Assembly: GCA_035542155.1 (NCBI GenBank) | Contig: DATKLX010000054.1 | Location: 1 to 46,529 of the forward strand | Direction: 5' to 3' | Source of the DNA: DATKLX01 sp035542155 | Lineage (GTDB): Bacteria; Chloroflexota; Anaerolineae; Anaerolineales; Anaerolineaceae | DNA: 46,529 nt | Shown here: positions 33,195 to 40,708 of the stretch, one piece after another | Numbering within the stretch: the first letter of the stretch is position 1 | Layout of the letters: every line of letters starts with the position of its first letter | Translations under genes and position numbers: made by a program | Notes under the pieces: generated by a model | What the model was told of the DNA's origin: nothing | The model's input: only the letters and a program-made list of their open reading frames with translations | Database searches by the model: none

Positions 33195-33455
33195 ATGAAT
33201 AAACCATTATGCAAGGTAACGCTTCAGGACCTTTTGGATTCGATGCAGACCAATGATAAAGCAGGAAAGCGCAACCATCCCCAGTTTTCATCGGAAAAAG
33301 AATCGCTCAATGATTGGCTCAGCCTTGAAGAGATCGCCGAAGATCTGAACATTAACCCCAACCTGCTCTATGCTTGCATGAACGAATCGGAGAACGTTGG
33401 TACCCTCCAGACCAGGCCTTCGATTCTATGGTACAAGCTGCATATAAAGCATTAG
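33195..33455 (+). CDS. Small hypothetical protein with helix-turn-helix-like segment
   Basis: An 86-residue protein of unknown family. Residues 42-62 (LSLEEIAEDLNINPNLLYACM) read like a helix-turn-helix of the excisionase/Cro type. The ends are polar and there is no signal or membrane segment. AAGGAAGGG about 7 nt before the ATG is a good ribosome site, and an intrinsic terminator follows at 33536-33563, so the gene is probably real. It stands alone in an AT-richer spacer with palindromes upstream and might bind one of them; that is speculation. No mobile-element enzyme is nearby. Confidence 0.6.
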   Translation: MNKPLCKVTLQDLLDSMQTNDKAGKRNHPQFSSEKESLNDWLSLEEIAEDLNINPNLLYACMNESENVGTLQTRPSILWYKLHIKH

Positions 33456-33535
33456 ACCGTGTTGCTCTATGATGCACCCCCCTGCCAGGTTGGCGGGCGA
33501 AATAGTTACACATCAAAAATACAGAGCATTTTTAT

Positions 33536-33563
33536 CGCACCGGCAGATTGCTGGTGCGTTTTT
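33536..33563 (+). terminator. Intrinsic terminator after the small HTH-like gene
   Basis: A 10-bp stem with one G-U pair, CGCACCGGCA (33536-33545) with TGCTGGTGCG (33549-33558), has a 3-nt loop and is followed by TTTTTAT. It overlaps the end of the convergent udgB gene. Confidence 0.85.
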
Positions 33564-34245
33564 ATCGAAGCAGTTTTTTCGCCGTGCCCCAGACCTGGTC
33601 GAACATCGCTTCTGTCAGCCGGCCGGTCTGGGTGTTCTGCTGGCTGGGATGGTAAGACAGCAGCAGCCAGGGCAGGCCCTCACCGAGCGAATAGAAACGT
33701 TCGTGGCCAAATTCCATCTTTGGCGGGCGGATCTGTACTGCTTTCAGCGCGGCGACCAGACCGTCCAATGCGATTTTTCCTAAAACGACGAAGCCCTGCA
33801 GGTGGACGGCTCGCTGGATTTCCTCGATCAGGTACGGCTGGCAGTTGGCGATTTCTTGCGACGCGGGTTTGTTATCCGGCGGGACGCAATGGCATACCGC
33901 GGTGATATACACGTCGATCAGGACCAGGCCATCCGCGCGGTGCACCGCCGTGGGCTGGTTGGCAAAACCGGCCCGGTACAGCGCCCGGTAGAGGTAGACC
34001 CCCGAGCTATCCCCGGTGAAGACCCGTCCGGTCCGGTTGGAGCCGTGCGCGCCTGGCGCCAGCCCCACCACCATGATCCGCCCATCCGGGTCCCCAAATC
34101 CAGGCACTGGCTTGCCCCAGTAGTCCCAGTCCCGATAAGCCCGCCGTTTTTTGAGCGCTACCTCCTCACGCCAGGCGACCAGCCGCTGGCACAACCGGCA
34201 AGTGTGGATCTCGTTCAGCGGCGGGCGAATCGCTTCCGGCTCCAT
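33562..34245 (-). CDS. udgB: Family 5 uracil-DNA glycosylase (UDGb)
   Basis: A 227-residue uracil-DNA glycosylase. Motif A is GLAPGAHGSNRTG (61-73), where family 5 has Ala in place of the catalytic Asp or Asn of other families. Motif B is SYHPSQQNTQTG (197-208). Cysteines 16, 19, 118 or 120, and 135 can bind the [4Fe-4S] cluster of family 4/5 enzymes. UDGb removes uracil, and often hypoxanthine or other deaminated bases, from DNA. It is the last gene of the ruvB-queA-udgB run and starts 10 nt after the queA stop, so it is co-transcribed with them. Confidence 0.92.
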   Translation of the reverse strand: MEPEAIRPPLNEIHTCRLCQRLVAWREEVALKKRRAYRDWDYWGKPVPGFGDPDGRIMVVGLAPGAHGSNRTGRVFTGDSSGVYLYRALYRAGFANQPTAVHRADGLVLIDVYITAVCHCVPPDNKPASQEIANCQPYLIEEIQRAVHLQGFVVLGKIALDGLVAALKAVQIRPPKMEFGHERFYSLGEGLPWLLLSYHPSQQNTQTGRLTEAMFDQVWGTAKKLLR

Positions 34246-34255
34246 GGCAATGATC

Positions 34256-35278
34256 TTACAGAATCAACATCGCGTCGCCAAACGTATAAAAGCGGTACTT
34301 CTCCGCTTTCGCGACTTCGTAGGCGTGCAGGATTTGCTCTCTTCCTGCGAACGCACTGACCAGCATCAACAATGTCGATTTTGGCAGGTGGAAATTGGTG
34401 ATCATCGCCTCCACCACCTTGAACCGAAAGCCGGGCAGGATGAAGAGATCGGTTGGCCCCTCGAAGGGGGCGACCACTTCCCCGGACTGCGCTGCCCGCG
34501 CCGCGGTCTCGATTGTCCGTACGCTGGTCGTCCCCACTGCGATTACCCGTTTGCCCGCCAGACGCGCCGCGCGGATCTGTTCGGCCGCCTGCGAAGTCAC
34601 CTCGCACCATTCGGTGTGGATCTTGTGCTCCAGCGGGTTTTCCTCTTTGACCGGGGCAAACGTGTCCAGCCCCACGTGCAGGTTAACCTCGGCGAATCCA
34701 ACCCCCTGATTTTGCAACCGCTCGATCAGCTCGCTGGTAAAATGCAGGCCCGCGGTGGGCGCCGCTGCCGATCCGGGCTCGCGGGCATACACTGTCTGGT
34801 AGCGCTCCGGGTTTTCCAGCTCGGTGTGAATATAGGGGGGCAGCGGCACGTGGCCGATGGCTTCTAAATACGGCTCGACCGGCTCTGAGAAGCGCACCAC
34901 CCGGCGCGACCCTTCACGGGCTTCAGCAATCTCCACGCCGGGGCCATCCTCGATCTGCAGCTTTCGCCCTGCCTGCAGCCCCTTTCCGCCCACCAGCGCT
35001 TCCCAATCGCACCCTGCGATCCGCCGCAGCAGTAAAAGCTCGACTTTTCCGCCTCCTGGCAGCTTTCGCGCGTGGATCCTCGCCGGGATCACCCGCGTCC
35101 GGTTGATCACCAGCAGGTCCCCCGGTTTCAAAAAACACCCGATTTCCCAGAAGGTGGCGTGTTCCAGGCTTCCGCTCGCGCGCTCCAGGACGAGCAGGCG
35201 CGAGGCGTGCCGGGGCTCGACTGGTGTTTGCGCGATCCGGTCGGGAGGCAGTTCGTAGTTAAAATCCGCTGTCTTCAA
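34256..35278 (-). CDS. queA: S-adenosylmethionine:tRNA ribosyltransferase-isomerase
   Basis: A QueA of 340 residues when started from the TTG at 35278. This gives (M)KTADFNYELPPDRIAQTPVEP, which matches the normal family N-terminus. A TTG at 35296 would add six residues. No ATG is available. Family segments include LLVINRTRVIPARI, TAGLHFTSELIERL, HLHVGLDTF-like NLHVGLDTFAPV, and TNFHLPKSTLLMLVSAFAG near the end. The enzyme transfers and isomerises the ribosyl part of SAM onto the 7-aminomethyl-7-deazaguanine of tRNA in queuosine synthesis. It lies between ruvB (26-nt gap) and udgB (10-nt gap). Confidence 0.94.
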   Translation of the reverse strand: MKTADFNYELPPDRIAQTPVEPRHASRLLVLERASGSLEHATFWEIGCFLKPGDLLVINRTRVIPARIHARKLPGGGKVELLLLRRIAGCDWEALVGGKGLQAGRKLQIEDGPGVEIAEAREGSRRVVRFSEPVEPYLEAIGHVPLPPYIHTELENPERYQTVYAREPGSAAAPTAGLHFTSELIERLQNQGVGFAEVNLHVGLDTFAPVKEENPLEHKIHTEWCEVTSQAAEQIRAARLAGKRVIAVGTTSVRTIETAARAAQSGEVVAPFEGPTDLFILPGFRFKVVEAMITNFHLPKSTLLMLVSAFAGREQILHAYEVAKAEKYRFYTFGDAMLIL

Positions 35279-35304
35279 GGGGAGATTTCCGTACAAAACG
35301 GCGC

Positions 35305-36336
35305 CTAGATCAGGCGCGGCTGCGACCCTTCCGATTGATTGTAGGGCAGGCCCAGGTGCTCGTATGCGTGAGGAGTCGCGACCCGGCCCTGGGGCGTACG
35401 GTCCAGGAAGCCGAGTTGGAGCAGGTATGGCTCGACCACGTCCATGATCGTATCCGGCTCCTCGCTGATGGATGCGGCGATGGTGTTCAATCCGACCGGG
35501 CCGCCGTTATATTTGTCGATGATCGTATTCAGCACCCGCCGGTCGACGTCGTCCAATCCCAGAGGATCTACGTTGAGCAGGTTGAGCGCTTCGGCTGAAA
35601 CCGCCCGGGTAATCGAACCGTTGGCGCGCACCTGGGCGTAATCGCGGACCCGGCGCAGCAGGCGGAGAGCAACCCGTGGGGTGCCTCGCGCCCGGCGGGC
35701 GATTTCCTCCACCCCTTCGGCCTCGGCGTGAATGCCCAGCAGCCTGGCTCCGCGCTGGACGATTTCGACCATCGCCTTCTGGTCGTAGAAATCCAGGCGA
35801 TACACCGCGCCGAAGCGCGCCCGCAGCGGAGCGGTCACCAGCGCCAGCCGGGTCGTCGCCCCGATCACCGTAAAGCGCGGCAGCTTCAGGCGGATCGAGC
35901 GGGCCGAAGGCCCTTTACCGATGACGATGTCCAGAGCGAAATCTTCCATCGCCGGGTAGAGCACCTCTTCGACTGCCCGTCCCAGGCGGTGGATTTCGTC
36001 GATGAACAGGATATCCCCCGCGCGTAGGTTGGTCAGGATCGCCGCCAGGTCCCCGGCGCGTTCGATCGCCGGCCCTGCGGTGATCTTGATATTGACTCCC
36101 ATCTCGTTGGCCAGAACGTGCGCCAGGGTGGTCTTTCCCAGGCCGGGCGGGCCGTAGAACAGAACGTGGTCCAGTGGCTCGCCGCGGTGTTTCGCCGCTT
36201 CGATCAGGATCGCCAGGTTTTCCTTGATCAAATCCTGCCCGATTAAATCTTTCAGACTTTGCGGTCGCAGAGCCTGGTCCAGGCGGTCGTCTGGCTTCGA
36301 TTCTGGGTTGATTAAGCGATTTTGCTGCTCGGTCAT
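35305..36336 (-). CDS. ruvB: Holliday junction branch-migration helicase RuvB
   Basis: A 343-residue RuvB of normal length. The AAA+ core has LRPQSLKDLIGQ, Walker A GPPGLGKTT (62-70), Walker B LFIDEIHRL, sensor 1 in IGATTR and the arginine finger region GAVYRLDFYD. The C-terminal winged helix has GLNTIAASISEE and PYLLQLGFLDRTPQGR. RuvB drives branch migration with RuvA; ruvA and ruvC are not in the window. The -10 box lies 6 nt before the ATG with no Shine-Dalgarno, so the mRNA is probably leaderless. queA and udgB follow on the same strand. Confidence 0.97.
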   Translation of the reverse strand: MTEQQNRLINPESKPDDRLDQALRPQSLKDLIGQDLIKENLAILIEAAKHRGEPLDHVLFYGPPGLGKTTLAHVLANEMGVNIKITAGPAIERAGDLAAILTNLRAGDILFIDEIHRLGRAVEEVLYPAMEDFALDIVIGKGPSARSIRLKLPRFTVIGATTRLALVTAPLRARFGAVYRLDFYDQKAMVEIVQRGARLLGIHAEAEGVEEIARRARGTPRVALRLLRRVRDYAQVRANGSITRAVSAEALNLLNVDPLGLDDVDRRVLNTIIDKYNGGPVGLNTIAASISEEPDTIMDVVEPYLLQLGFLDRTPQGRVATPHAYEHLGLPYNQSEGSQPRLI

Positions 36337-36339
36337 GGG

Positions 36340-36367
36340 TTGATTATACCCTCTATGCGACTATAAT
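36340..36367 (+). promoter_or_regulatory. Promoter for upp
   Basis: TTGATT (36340-36345), a 16-nt spacer and a perfect TATAAT (36362-36367). The -35 overlaps the ruvB -10 on the other strand, so the two promoters are likely to compete. Confidence 0.65.
36343..36348 (-). promoter_or_regulatory. -10 box for ruvB, probably leaderless
   Basis: A perfect TATAAT on the minus strand, 6 nt before the ruvB ATG. It overlaps the -35 of the divergent upp promoter. No clear -35 is seen. Confidence 0.5.
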
Positions 36368-36399
36368 TGGAGCATCCTATCTCCACTGGAGCAGATCCC

Positions 36400-37026
36400 A
36401 TGGAAAATGTATATCCTTCTCCACACCCTCTCGTCGCGCACAAGCTGGCCCGCCTGCGCAGCAAAAAAACAGAGCCGAAGAAATTCCGCGAGCTGGTTCG
36501 TGAGTTGGGTGCTCTATTGGCCTATGAAGCCACCCTGGACCTGGTCACGGAGCCGGTCACCGTCGAGACTCCTCTGGCTCTCGCGCCGGGGGCCGAGCTG
36601 AGGGAAAAAATCGGACTGGTCCCCATTTTGAGGGCGGGGCTGGGTATGGTCGAAGGCGTCTGGGAATTAATGCCTTCCGCGGAAGTCTGGCACATCGGCC
36701 TCTACCGCGATGAAAAAACCCTCAAACCCGTTCAGTACTACAATAAGCTGCCCATCGAACCGACCGTGTCCGTCTGCCTGATCCTGGATCCGATGCTGGC
36801 GACCGGCGGTTCCGCGAAAGCCACAGTCGATATTCTCAAAAAGTGGGGCGTTAAAAAGATTAAATTCGTCGGCCTCATCGGTGCGCCGGAAGGGATCAAT
36901 TTTCTCCATAGCCACCATCCCGATGTGCCTATCCATCTGGCCGCCATCGACGAGCGTCTTAACGACCACGGCTACATTCTCCCCGGCCTGGGCGACGCAG
37001 GCGACCGCCAGTTCGGTACCGGATGA
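36400..37026 (+). CDS. upp: Uracil phosphoribosyltransferase
   Basis: A 208-residue UPRT. The PRPP-binding loop is LILDPMLATGGSA, preceded by VPILRAGLGMVEG. The C-terminal uracil-binding region has HLAAIDERLNDHGYILPGLGDAGDRQFGT. A TTG at 36367 extends the frame but lies in the -10 box. The ATG at 36400 with GGAG (36388-36391) 8 nt upstream is the better start. The enzyme salvages uracil to UMP with PRPP. Nearby udgB releases uracil from DNA, but on the divergent transcript, so any link is speculative. Confidence 0.95.
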   Translation: MENVYPSPHPLVAHKLARLRSKKTEPKKFRELVRELGALLAYEATLDLVTEPVTVETPLALAPGAELREKIGLVPILRAGLGMVEGVWELMPSAEVWHIGLYRDEKTLKPVQYYNKLPIEPTVSVCLILDPMLATGGSAKATVDILKKWGVKKIKFVGLIGAPEGINFLHSHHPDVPIHLAAIDERLNDHGYILPGLGDAGDRQFGTG

Positions 37027-37186
37027 GCCATTACTTCATCCTACCTGGCGCTTCCAAAACCCCACAGGCCGTCAATCTCTCGCATGTTGCGCTTTAATTT
37101 TGTCATTTTGGATTTTACTCGTTCGACATTAAAATAGAACGGCAAAACGAAACTGTAATCGATAAATTATTGTTAAGGAGCTTCAA

Positions 37187-37645
37187 ATGAAACAGGATAA
37201 CACCACCAGGAAGGCCACACAGAAGTCAAACAGGTTCTCGGACGAGGAATTGGACGCGATGAAGGAGCGCGCCAAAGAGCTGAAGGCAGAAGCGCGTTTG
37301 AATAAGGACAGGGCAGAGGGAGAAAGCGCCGTGCTGGCAAAGATCGCAGAGATGGCGGAGCCGGATCGCGGCATGGCCGAGCGGCTCCATGAAATTATTA
37401 AAGCCAGTGCGCCTGCCCTCTCTCCGAAAACCTGGTACGGGATGCCCGCGTATGCCAAAGACGGCAAGATCGTCTGCTTCTTCCAATCCGCACAGAAATT
37501 CAACATGAGGTACGCGCAGTTCGGCTTCAACGATGCGGCGAATCTTGACGAAGGCAGCATGTGGCCGGTCGCCTTTGCACTGAAGGAGCTGACCCCTGCC
37601 GAAGAGGAAAGGATCGCTGCGCTCGTGAAGAAAGCGGTGAGCTGA
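37187..37645 (+). CDS. DUF1801-like (YdhG/iron-chaperone fold) protein
   Basis: A 152-residue protein. The N-terminal 55 residues are highly charged and helical. The C-terminal part (about 60-150) matches the DUF1801 pattern, with LHEIIKASAPALSPKTWYGMPAYAKDGKIVCFFQSAQKF and a Phe/Gly-rich strand region. Proteins of this fold include frataxin-like and YdhG-type members with unproven functions. AAGGAGC lies about 7 nt before the ATG. It follows upp after 160 bp on the same strand, without a clear terminator between. Confidence 0.8.
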   Translation: MKQDNTTRKATQKSNRFSDEELDAMKERAKELKAEARLNKDRAEGESAVLAKIAEMAEPDRGMAERLHEIIKASAPALSPKTWYGMPAYAKDGKIVCFFQSAQKFNMRYAQFGFNDAANLDEGSMWPVAFALKELTPAEEERIAALVKKAVS

Positions 37646-37675
37646 GGATCGATCGAATACATCTGTATGGGTTAC

Positions 37676-37933
37676 CTACGAGAGCAGCATTTGCAGCCTC
37701 CAGGCTGGTAGAATCAACACCGCATGCATCCCCAGGCTGATTCCCAGCACCGCGGTCGCCGCCTGGACGGCCCGGAGCAAGCCCGGCTCAAGGTTCTCCG
37801 CCAGCCACGGCCCTGCCCCGGCCAGTAAAGCAGCCGCCATGAGAAGCCCTCCGACCAGCGCCAGCCAGGAGATGCGGTCTGAATCCGAAGGGAACATCGT
37901 GCTATTGAGCTGCGTCAGCCCGATGGTTGCCAT
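37676..37933 (-). CDS. Small predicted membrane protein, possibly truncated
   Basis: An 85-residue hydrophobic protein with two or three membrane segments (about residues 23-40, 53-72). The ATG at 37933 has GGGAG 7 nt upstream. The same frame stays open and hydrophobic further upstream, to within the tpiA stop region near 38050, without another ATG. The protein may therefore start earlier from a non-ATG codon, or be the tail of a larger frameshifted gene. It is downstream of tpiA on the same strand and could be the last gene of the pknB-tpiA operon. No family is recognised. Confidence 0.5.
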   Translation of the reverse strand: MATIGLTQLNSTMFPSDSDRISWLALVGGLLMAAALLAGAGPWLAENLEPGLLRAVQAATAVLGISLGMHAVLILPAWRLQMLLS

Positions 37934-38048
37934 CAGGGCGCTCCCGCTGAACAGCGGCGCCGCCCCGATAGCGCATCGCGGACCATTCCACCCTGCTCTG
38001 TTCGAACCGAGCCTGACTGCAGACGCCCGTTGCCCATCAGCCGCAGCG

Positions 38049-38816
38049 TCAGTATGATGGTTTTTTCGCCGCTTTCGTGATCGTGAGAAAATCCGGCGCC
38101 TTCAGGCTGGCCCCGCCGACCAACGCCCCGTCGATATCCGGCATACCAAAAAATTCGGCCGCATTCGCCGCTGTCACCGATCCACCGTACAGGACGCGCG
38201 TGGCTTCCGCCATCTTCTGACCGTACATCTCGTGCAATGCTGCGCGAATCACCCCCGCAATGACCTGGTTAGCGCCCTCCGCGGTGGCCGCACGCCCTGT
38301 GCCGATCGCCCAGACCGGCTCGTACGCGATGACAATCCTTCCGGTCTGTTCGCGATCCAGGTCTTTCAGCCCCTCGCGGATCTGGTGGGTGACCACCTCC
38401 GCGGTCTCGTTCGCCTCGTACTGAGCCAGGGTCTCCCCGACGCATACGATCGGGATCAGGTAATTGGCCAGCGCGGCTTTGGTCTTGCGATTGACGGTTT
38501 CGTCAGTTTCGCCAAAATAGGTTCGCCGCTCGGAATGGCCGATGATCACGTACCTGCACAGCTCCGCCACCATCTGCGGTGAGATTTCCCCGGTATAGGC
38601 CCCGGATGGCTCCCAATAGAGGTCCTGGGCTCCCAGGCCGATATCCGTGCCCGTCAGCATGGCGGAGGCCGCCAGTAGAGAGGTATATGGAGGGCAAACC
38701 ACCTTCTCCACTCCCATGACGGATTTTAAATCCGGCACCATCTCGGCCAGGAGCGAGCGGGTTAGCTCGACGGTCTTATTCATCTTCCAATTTCCAGCAA
38801 CTAATGGGGTTCGCAT
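38049..38816 (-). CDS. tpiA: Triosephosphate isomerase
   Basis: A 255-residue TIM barrel enzyme. Catalytic motifs are N-W-K in VAGNWKMNK, the electrophilic His in IIGHSERR, and Glu in YEPVWAIGTG followed by the mobile loop. The C-terminal GGSVTAANAAEFF and DGALVGGASLK bind phosphate. The frame opens at 38831 with TTG. The ATG at 38816 with GAGGAAG just upstream gives the normal N-terminus. It starts 20 nt after the stop of a Ser/Thr kinase gene, so the two are probably one operon. It interconverts dihydroxyacetone phosphate and glyceraldehyde 3-phosphate. Confidence 0.96.
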   Translation of the reverse strand: MRTPLVAGNWKMNKTVELTRSLLAEMVPDLKSVMGVEKVVCPPYTSLLAASAMLTGTDIGLGAQDLYWEPSGAYTGEISPQMVAELCRYVIIGHSERRTYFGETDETVNRKTKAALANYLIPIVCVGETLAQYEANETAEVVTHQIREGLKDLDREQTGRIVIAYEPVWAIGTGRAATAEGANQVIAGVIRAALHEMYGQKMAEATRVLYGGSVTAANAAEFFGMPDIDGALVGGASLKAPDFLTITKAAKKPSY

Positions 38817-38836
38817 TGTTCTTCCTCGCAAAAAGA

Positions 38837-40579
38837 TTACTGAATCTGGTTCAGCGTTTCATTGGCTTTCTGAATGACCCAGGCTGGCAGGGTAGAATCC
38901 GCAGCCAGGTCTTTTAGCGAACGCCTGGCGGCCTGTTTTTCTTTATATTGGATCTGAATTTCGGCGCTCAACAGCTTTGCTTCCGGGAATTTCTCCACGC
39001 TGGACGGGTTCGCCAGGAGGGCGTCCAGATCGGTCTTCGCGGCCTGAGTGTTCCCCTGGTACAGGGTATACCGGATAGAAGCGACCTGGATCACAGCCTC
39101 ACCTTTATATTTCTCCAACCAGATGGCTGCCCGGGGCAAGATGGCCATTTCATATACAGCCTGGTGTACGTTTTGAATTTGAGCGGGAGAAAGCGCGCTT
39201 GGATCGAACTGGGTGGCTGTAGCATACATCGCTCCGGCCAGCGGCCAGGCCTTTTGGCTCATCATCTGGTCCCCAGACTTTAAGTAAAAATCGACGTTAT
39301 CGCCGGCCAGCGGACGGATCGAGGCCAGCTTGCGCATGCATAGAACAGCTTCACCCCTGATCCAAAGGGTGTAGGCATCGTCGAGAGCTTTTTGGGCCAG
39401 GGCCAGATTGGGGTCCCTGGGAGTTGAGGTCACGGGTGTATTCAAATCTACGCCAACAGCCACGCCCGATCCCGTCGCCTCCACAGTTGGTGGATCCGCC
39501 CCCAGCCCAGTCTGGGTCGAGCTGTGCAATCGAGCAGTCCACTGGTTGTTGATAAAAACCACGGCAAAGAACCCGCAGATCAAGATGAGCCCCAGGATGC
39601 CGGCCACGATCAACGGCCACCTCTTTTGTGAAGGCTTTTTTTTCTGCTGTTGGTCAGACTGGACTGGGATAGATTGGTTTTCCTCATAGATTGGTTCTAT
39701 GACAGGCAGGTCTGTTCCCACGCCTGCATCTGCCTCTTTGAAAGGGGCCTTCTGGGGTTCGGCGGCGCTGTGGAACTCCGCGACCAGTGTGGATACGTCC
39801 GGATAGCGAGCCCCCCGTTCCTTCGCCAGGGCTTTGATCAGAACTTGCTCCTCCGCGGCCGAGACGTGGGGGTTGATCTGCCTGGGAAGGGGGAGAGGGG
39901 TGTAGATCTGGTCGTGAATGATCGAAATTGGGGTATCCCCACTGAATGGCACCTGACCGACCACCATCTCGTACAGCATGACCCCCAGCGAATACACGTC
40001 CGTGCGGACGTCCAGATCTTTCAGGCCCACCGCTTGCTCGGGGGACATATACTGCGGGGTGCCGACCATCATATCCGAGGAGAGCGTTGATTCTCCTGCC
40101 TGTGCAATTCGCGCCAACCCAAAATCGGCGAGATAAATCCCGCCATCCTGCGAGATCAACACGTTGGAAGGCTTGATATCGCGGTGGAGGATCCCCTGGC
40201 GGTGGGCATAGCACAGCGCTGAACCCACCGCATCGACGACCCGCAGCAGTTCTTCCCATGGTAAAGGACCCCGTTCCAGCCGCGCCTTTAGTGTCTCTCC
40301 CTCAATAAACTTCATGACCAGATAGGGGCGGCCTTCATCCTCGGAAAAATCGTAAATCGGGACGATATTGGGGTGTTCCAGGCGGGCTACGACCCGGGCC
40401 TCGCGTTGAAAGCGAGCGTAAAAATTCGGGTCTTCCAGAAACGCGGGATGCAGCGCCTTGATGGCTACGGTGCGGTCTAACGCGACATGGTAAGCTTTAT
40501 AGACGGATGCCATTCCCCCCAGCCCAAGCTGGGCCAGGATCTGGTAGGGACCGACGGTTTCTCCGGTGATGAAAGGCAT
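38837..40579 (-). CDS. Transmembrane Ser/Thr protein kinase (PknB-like)
   Basis: A 580-residue Hanks-type kinase. The kinase domain (about 11-270) has the Gly loop LGLGGMASVY, Lys41 in VAIKAL, catalytic HRDIKPSN (132-139), DFG at 152-154 and the activation-loop end GTPQYMSPEQ. A Lys-rich juxtamembrane stretch precedes one TM (about 321-343). The extracellular part of about 230 residues is helical and TPR-like, without PASTA repeats. All catalytic residues are present, so it should be active. An extended -10 promoter lies upstream, and tpiA follows after 20 nt. Whether it phosphorylates TPI or other glycolytic enzymes is an open inference. Confidence 0.93.
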   Translation of the reverse strand: MPFITGETVGPYQILAQLGLGGMASVYKAYHVALDRTVAIKALHPAFLEDPNFYARFQREARVVARLEHPNIVPIYDFSEDEGRPYLVMKFIEGETLKARLERGPLPWEELLRVVDAVGSALCYAHRQGILHRDIKPSNVLISQDGGIYLADFGLARIAQAGESTLSSDMMVGTPQYMSPEQAVGLKDLDVRTDVYSLGVMLYEMVVGQVPFSGDTPISIIHDQIYTPLPLPRQINPHVSAAEEQVLIKALAKERGARYPDVSTLVAEFHSAAEPQKAPFKEADAGVGTDLPVIEPIYEENQSIPVQSDQQQKKKPSQKRWPLIVAGILGLILICGFFAVVFINNQWTARLHSSTQTGLGADPPTVEATGSGVAVGVDLNTPVTSTPRDPNLALAQKALDDAYTLWIRGEAVLCMRKLASIRPLAGDNVDFYLKSGDQMMSQKAWPLAGAMYATATQFDPSALSPAQIQNVHQAVYEMAILPRAAIWLEKYKGEAVIQVASIRYTLYQGNTQAAKTDLDALLANPSSVEKFPEAKLLSAEIQIQYKEKQAARRSLKDLAADSTLPAWVIQKANETLNQIQ

Positions 40580-40615
40580 GCCCTCTCCGCAAAGGAATAG
40601 CCCTGAGATTTTCCC

Positions 40616-40624
40616 ATTATAGCA
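40616..40624 (-). promoter_or_regulatory. Extended -10 promoter for pknB-tpiA
   Basis: TGCTATAAT on the minus strand, about 36 nt before the kinase ATG at 40579. No -35 match is evident. Confidence 0.6.
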
Positions 40625-40648
40625 TAGGCTGGATCACCTTCCCGCCAA

Positions 40649-40687
40649 TAAAAAAGGCAAGGCCAGCCTGAGCCGAAGCCTTGCCTG
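40649..40687 (-). terminator. Intrinsic terminator of the glycosyltransferase gene
   Basis: AGGCAAGGC on the minus strand pairs with GCCTTGCCT across a structured loop (arms at plus positions 40655-40663 and 40678-40686), followed on the minus strand by TTTTTTATT. It separates the glycosyltransferase from the kinase gene. Confidence 0.85.
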
Positions 40688-40708
40688 ATGATGTCTATGA
40701 TTGATAAA

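Noticed and set aside
32849..33214. 121-codon minus-strand ORF in the spacer after eno
   Set aside because: No ribosome site, no family features, covers palindromes, and overlaps the start of a better supported plus-strand gene.
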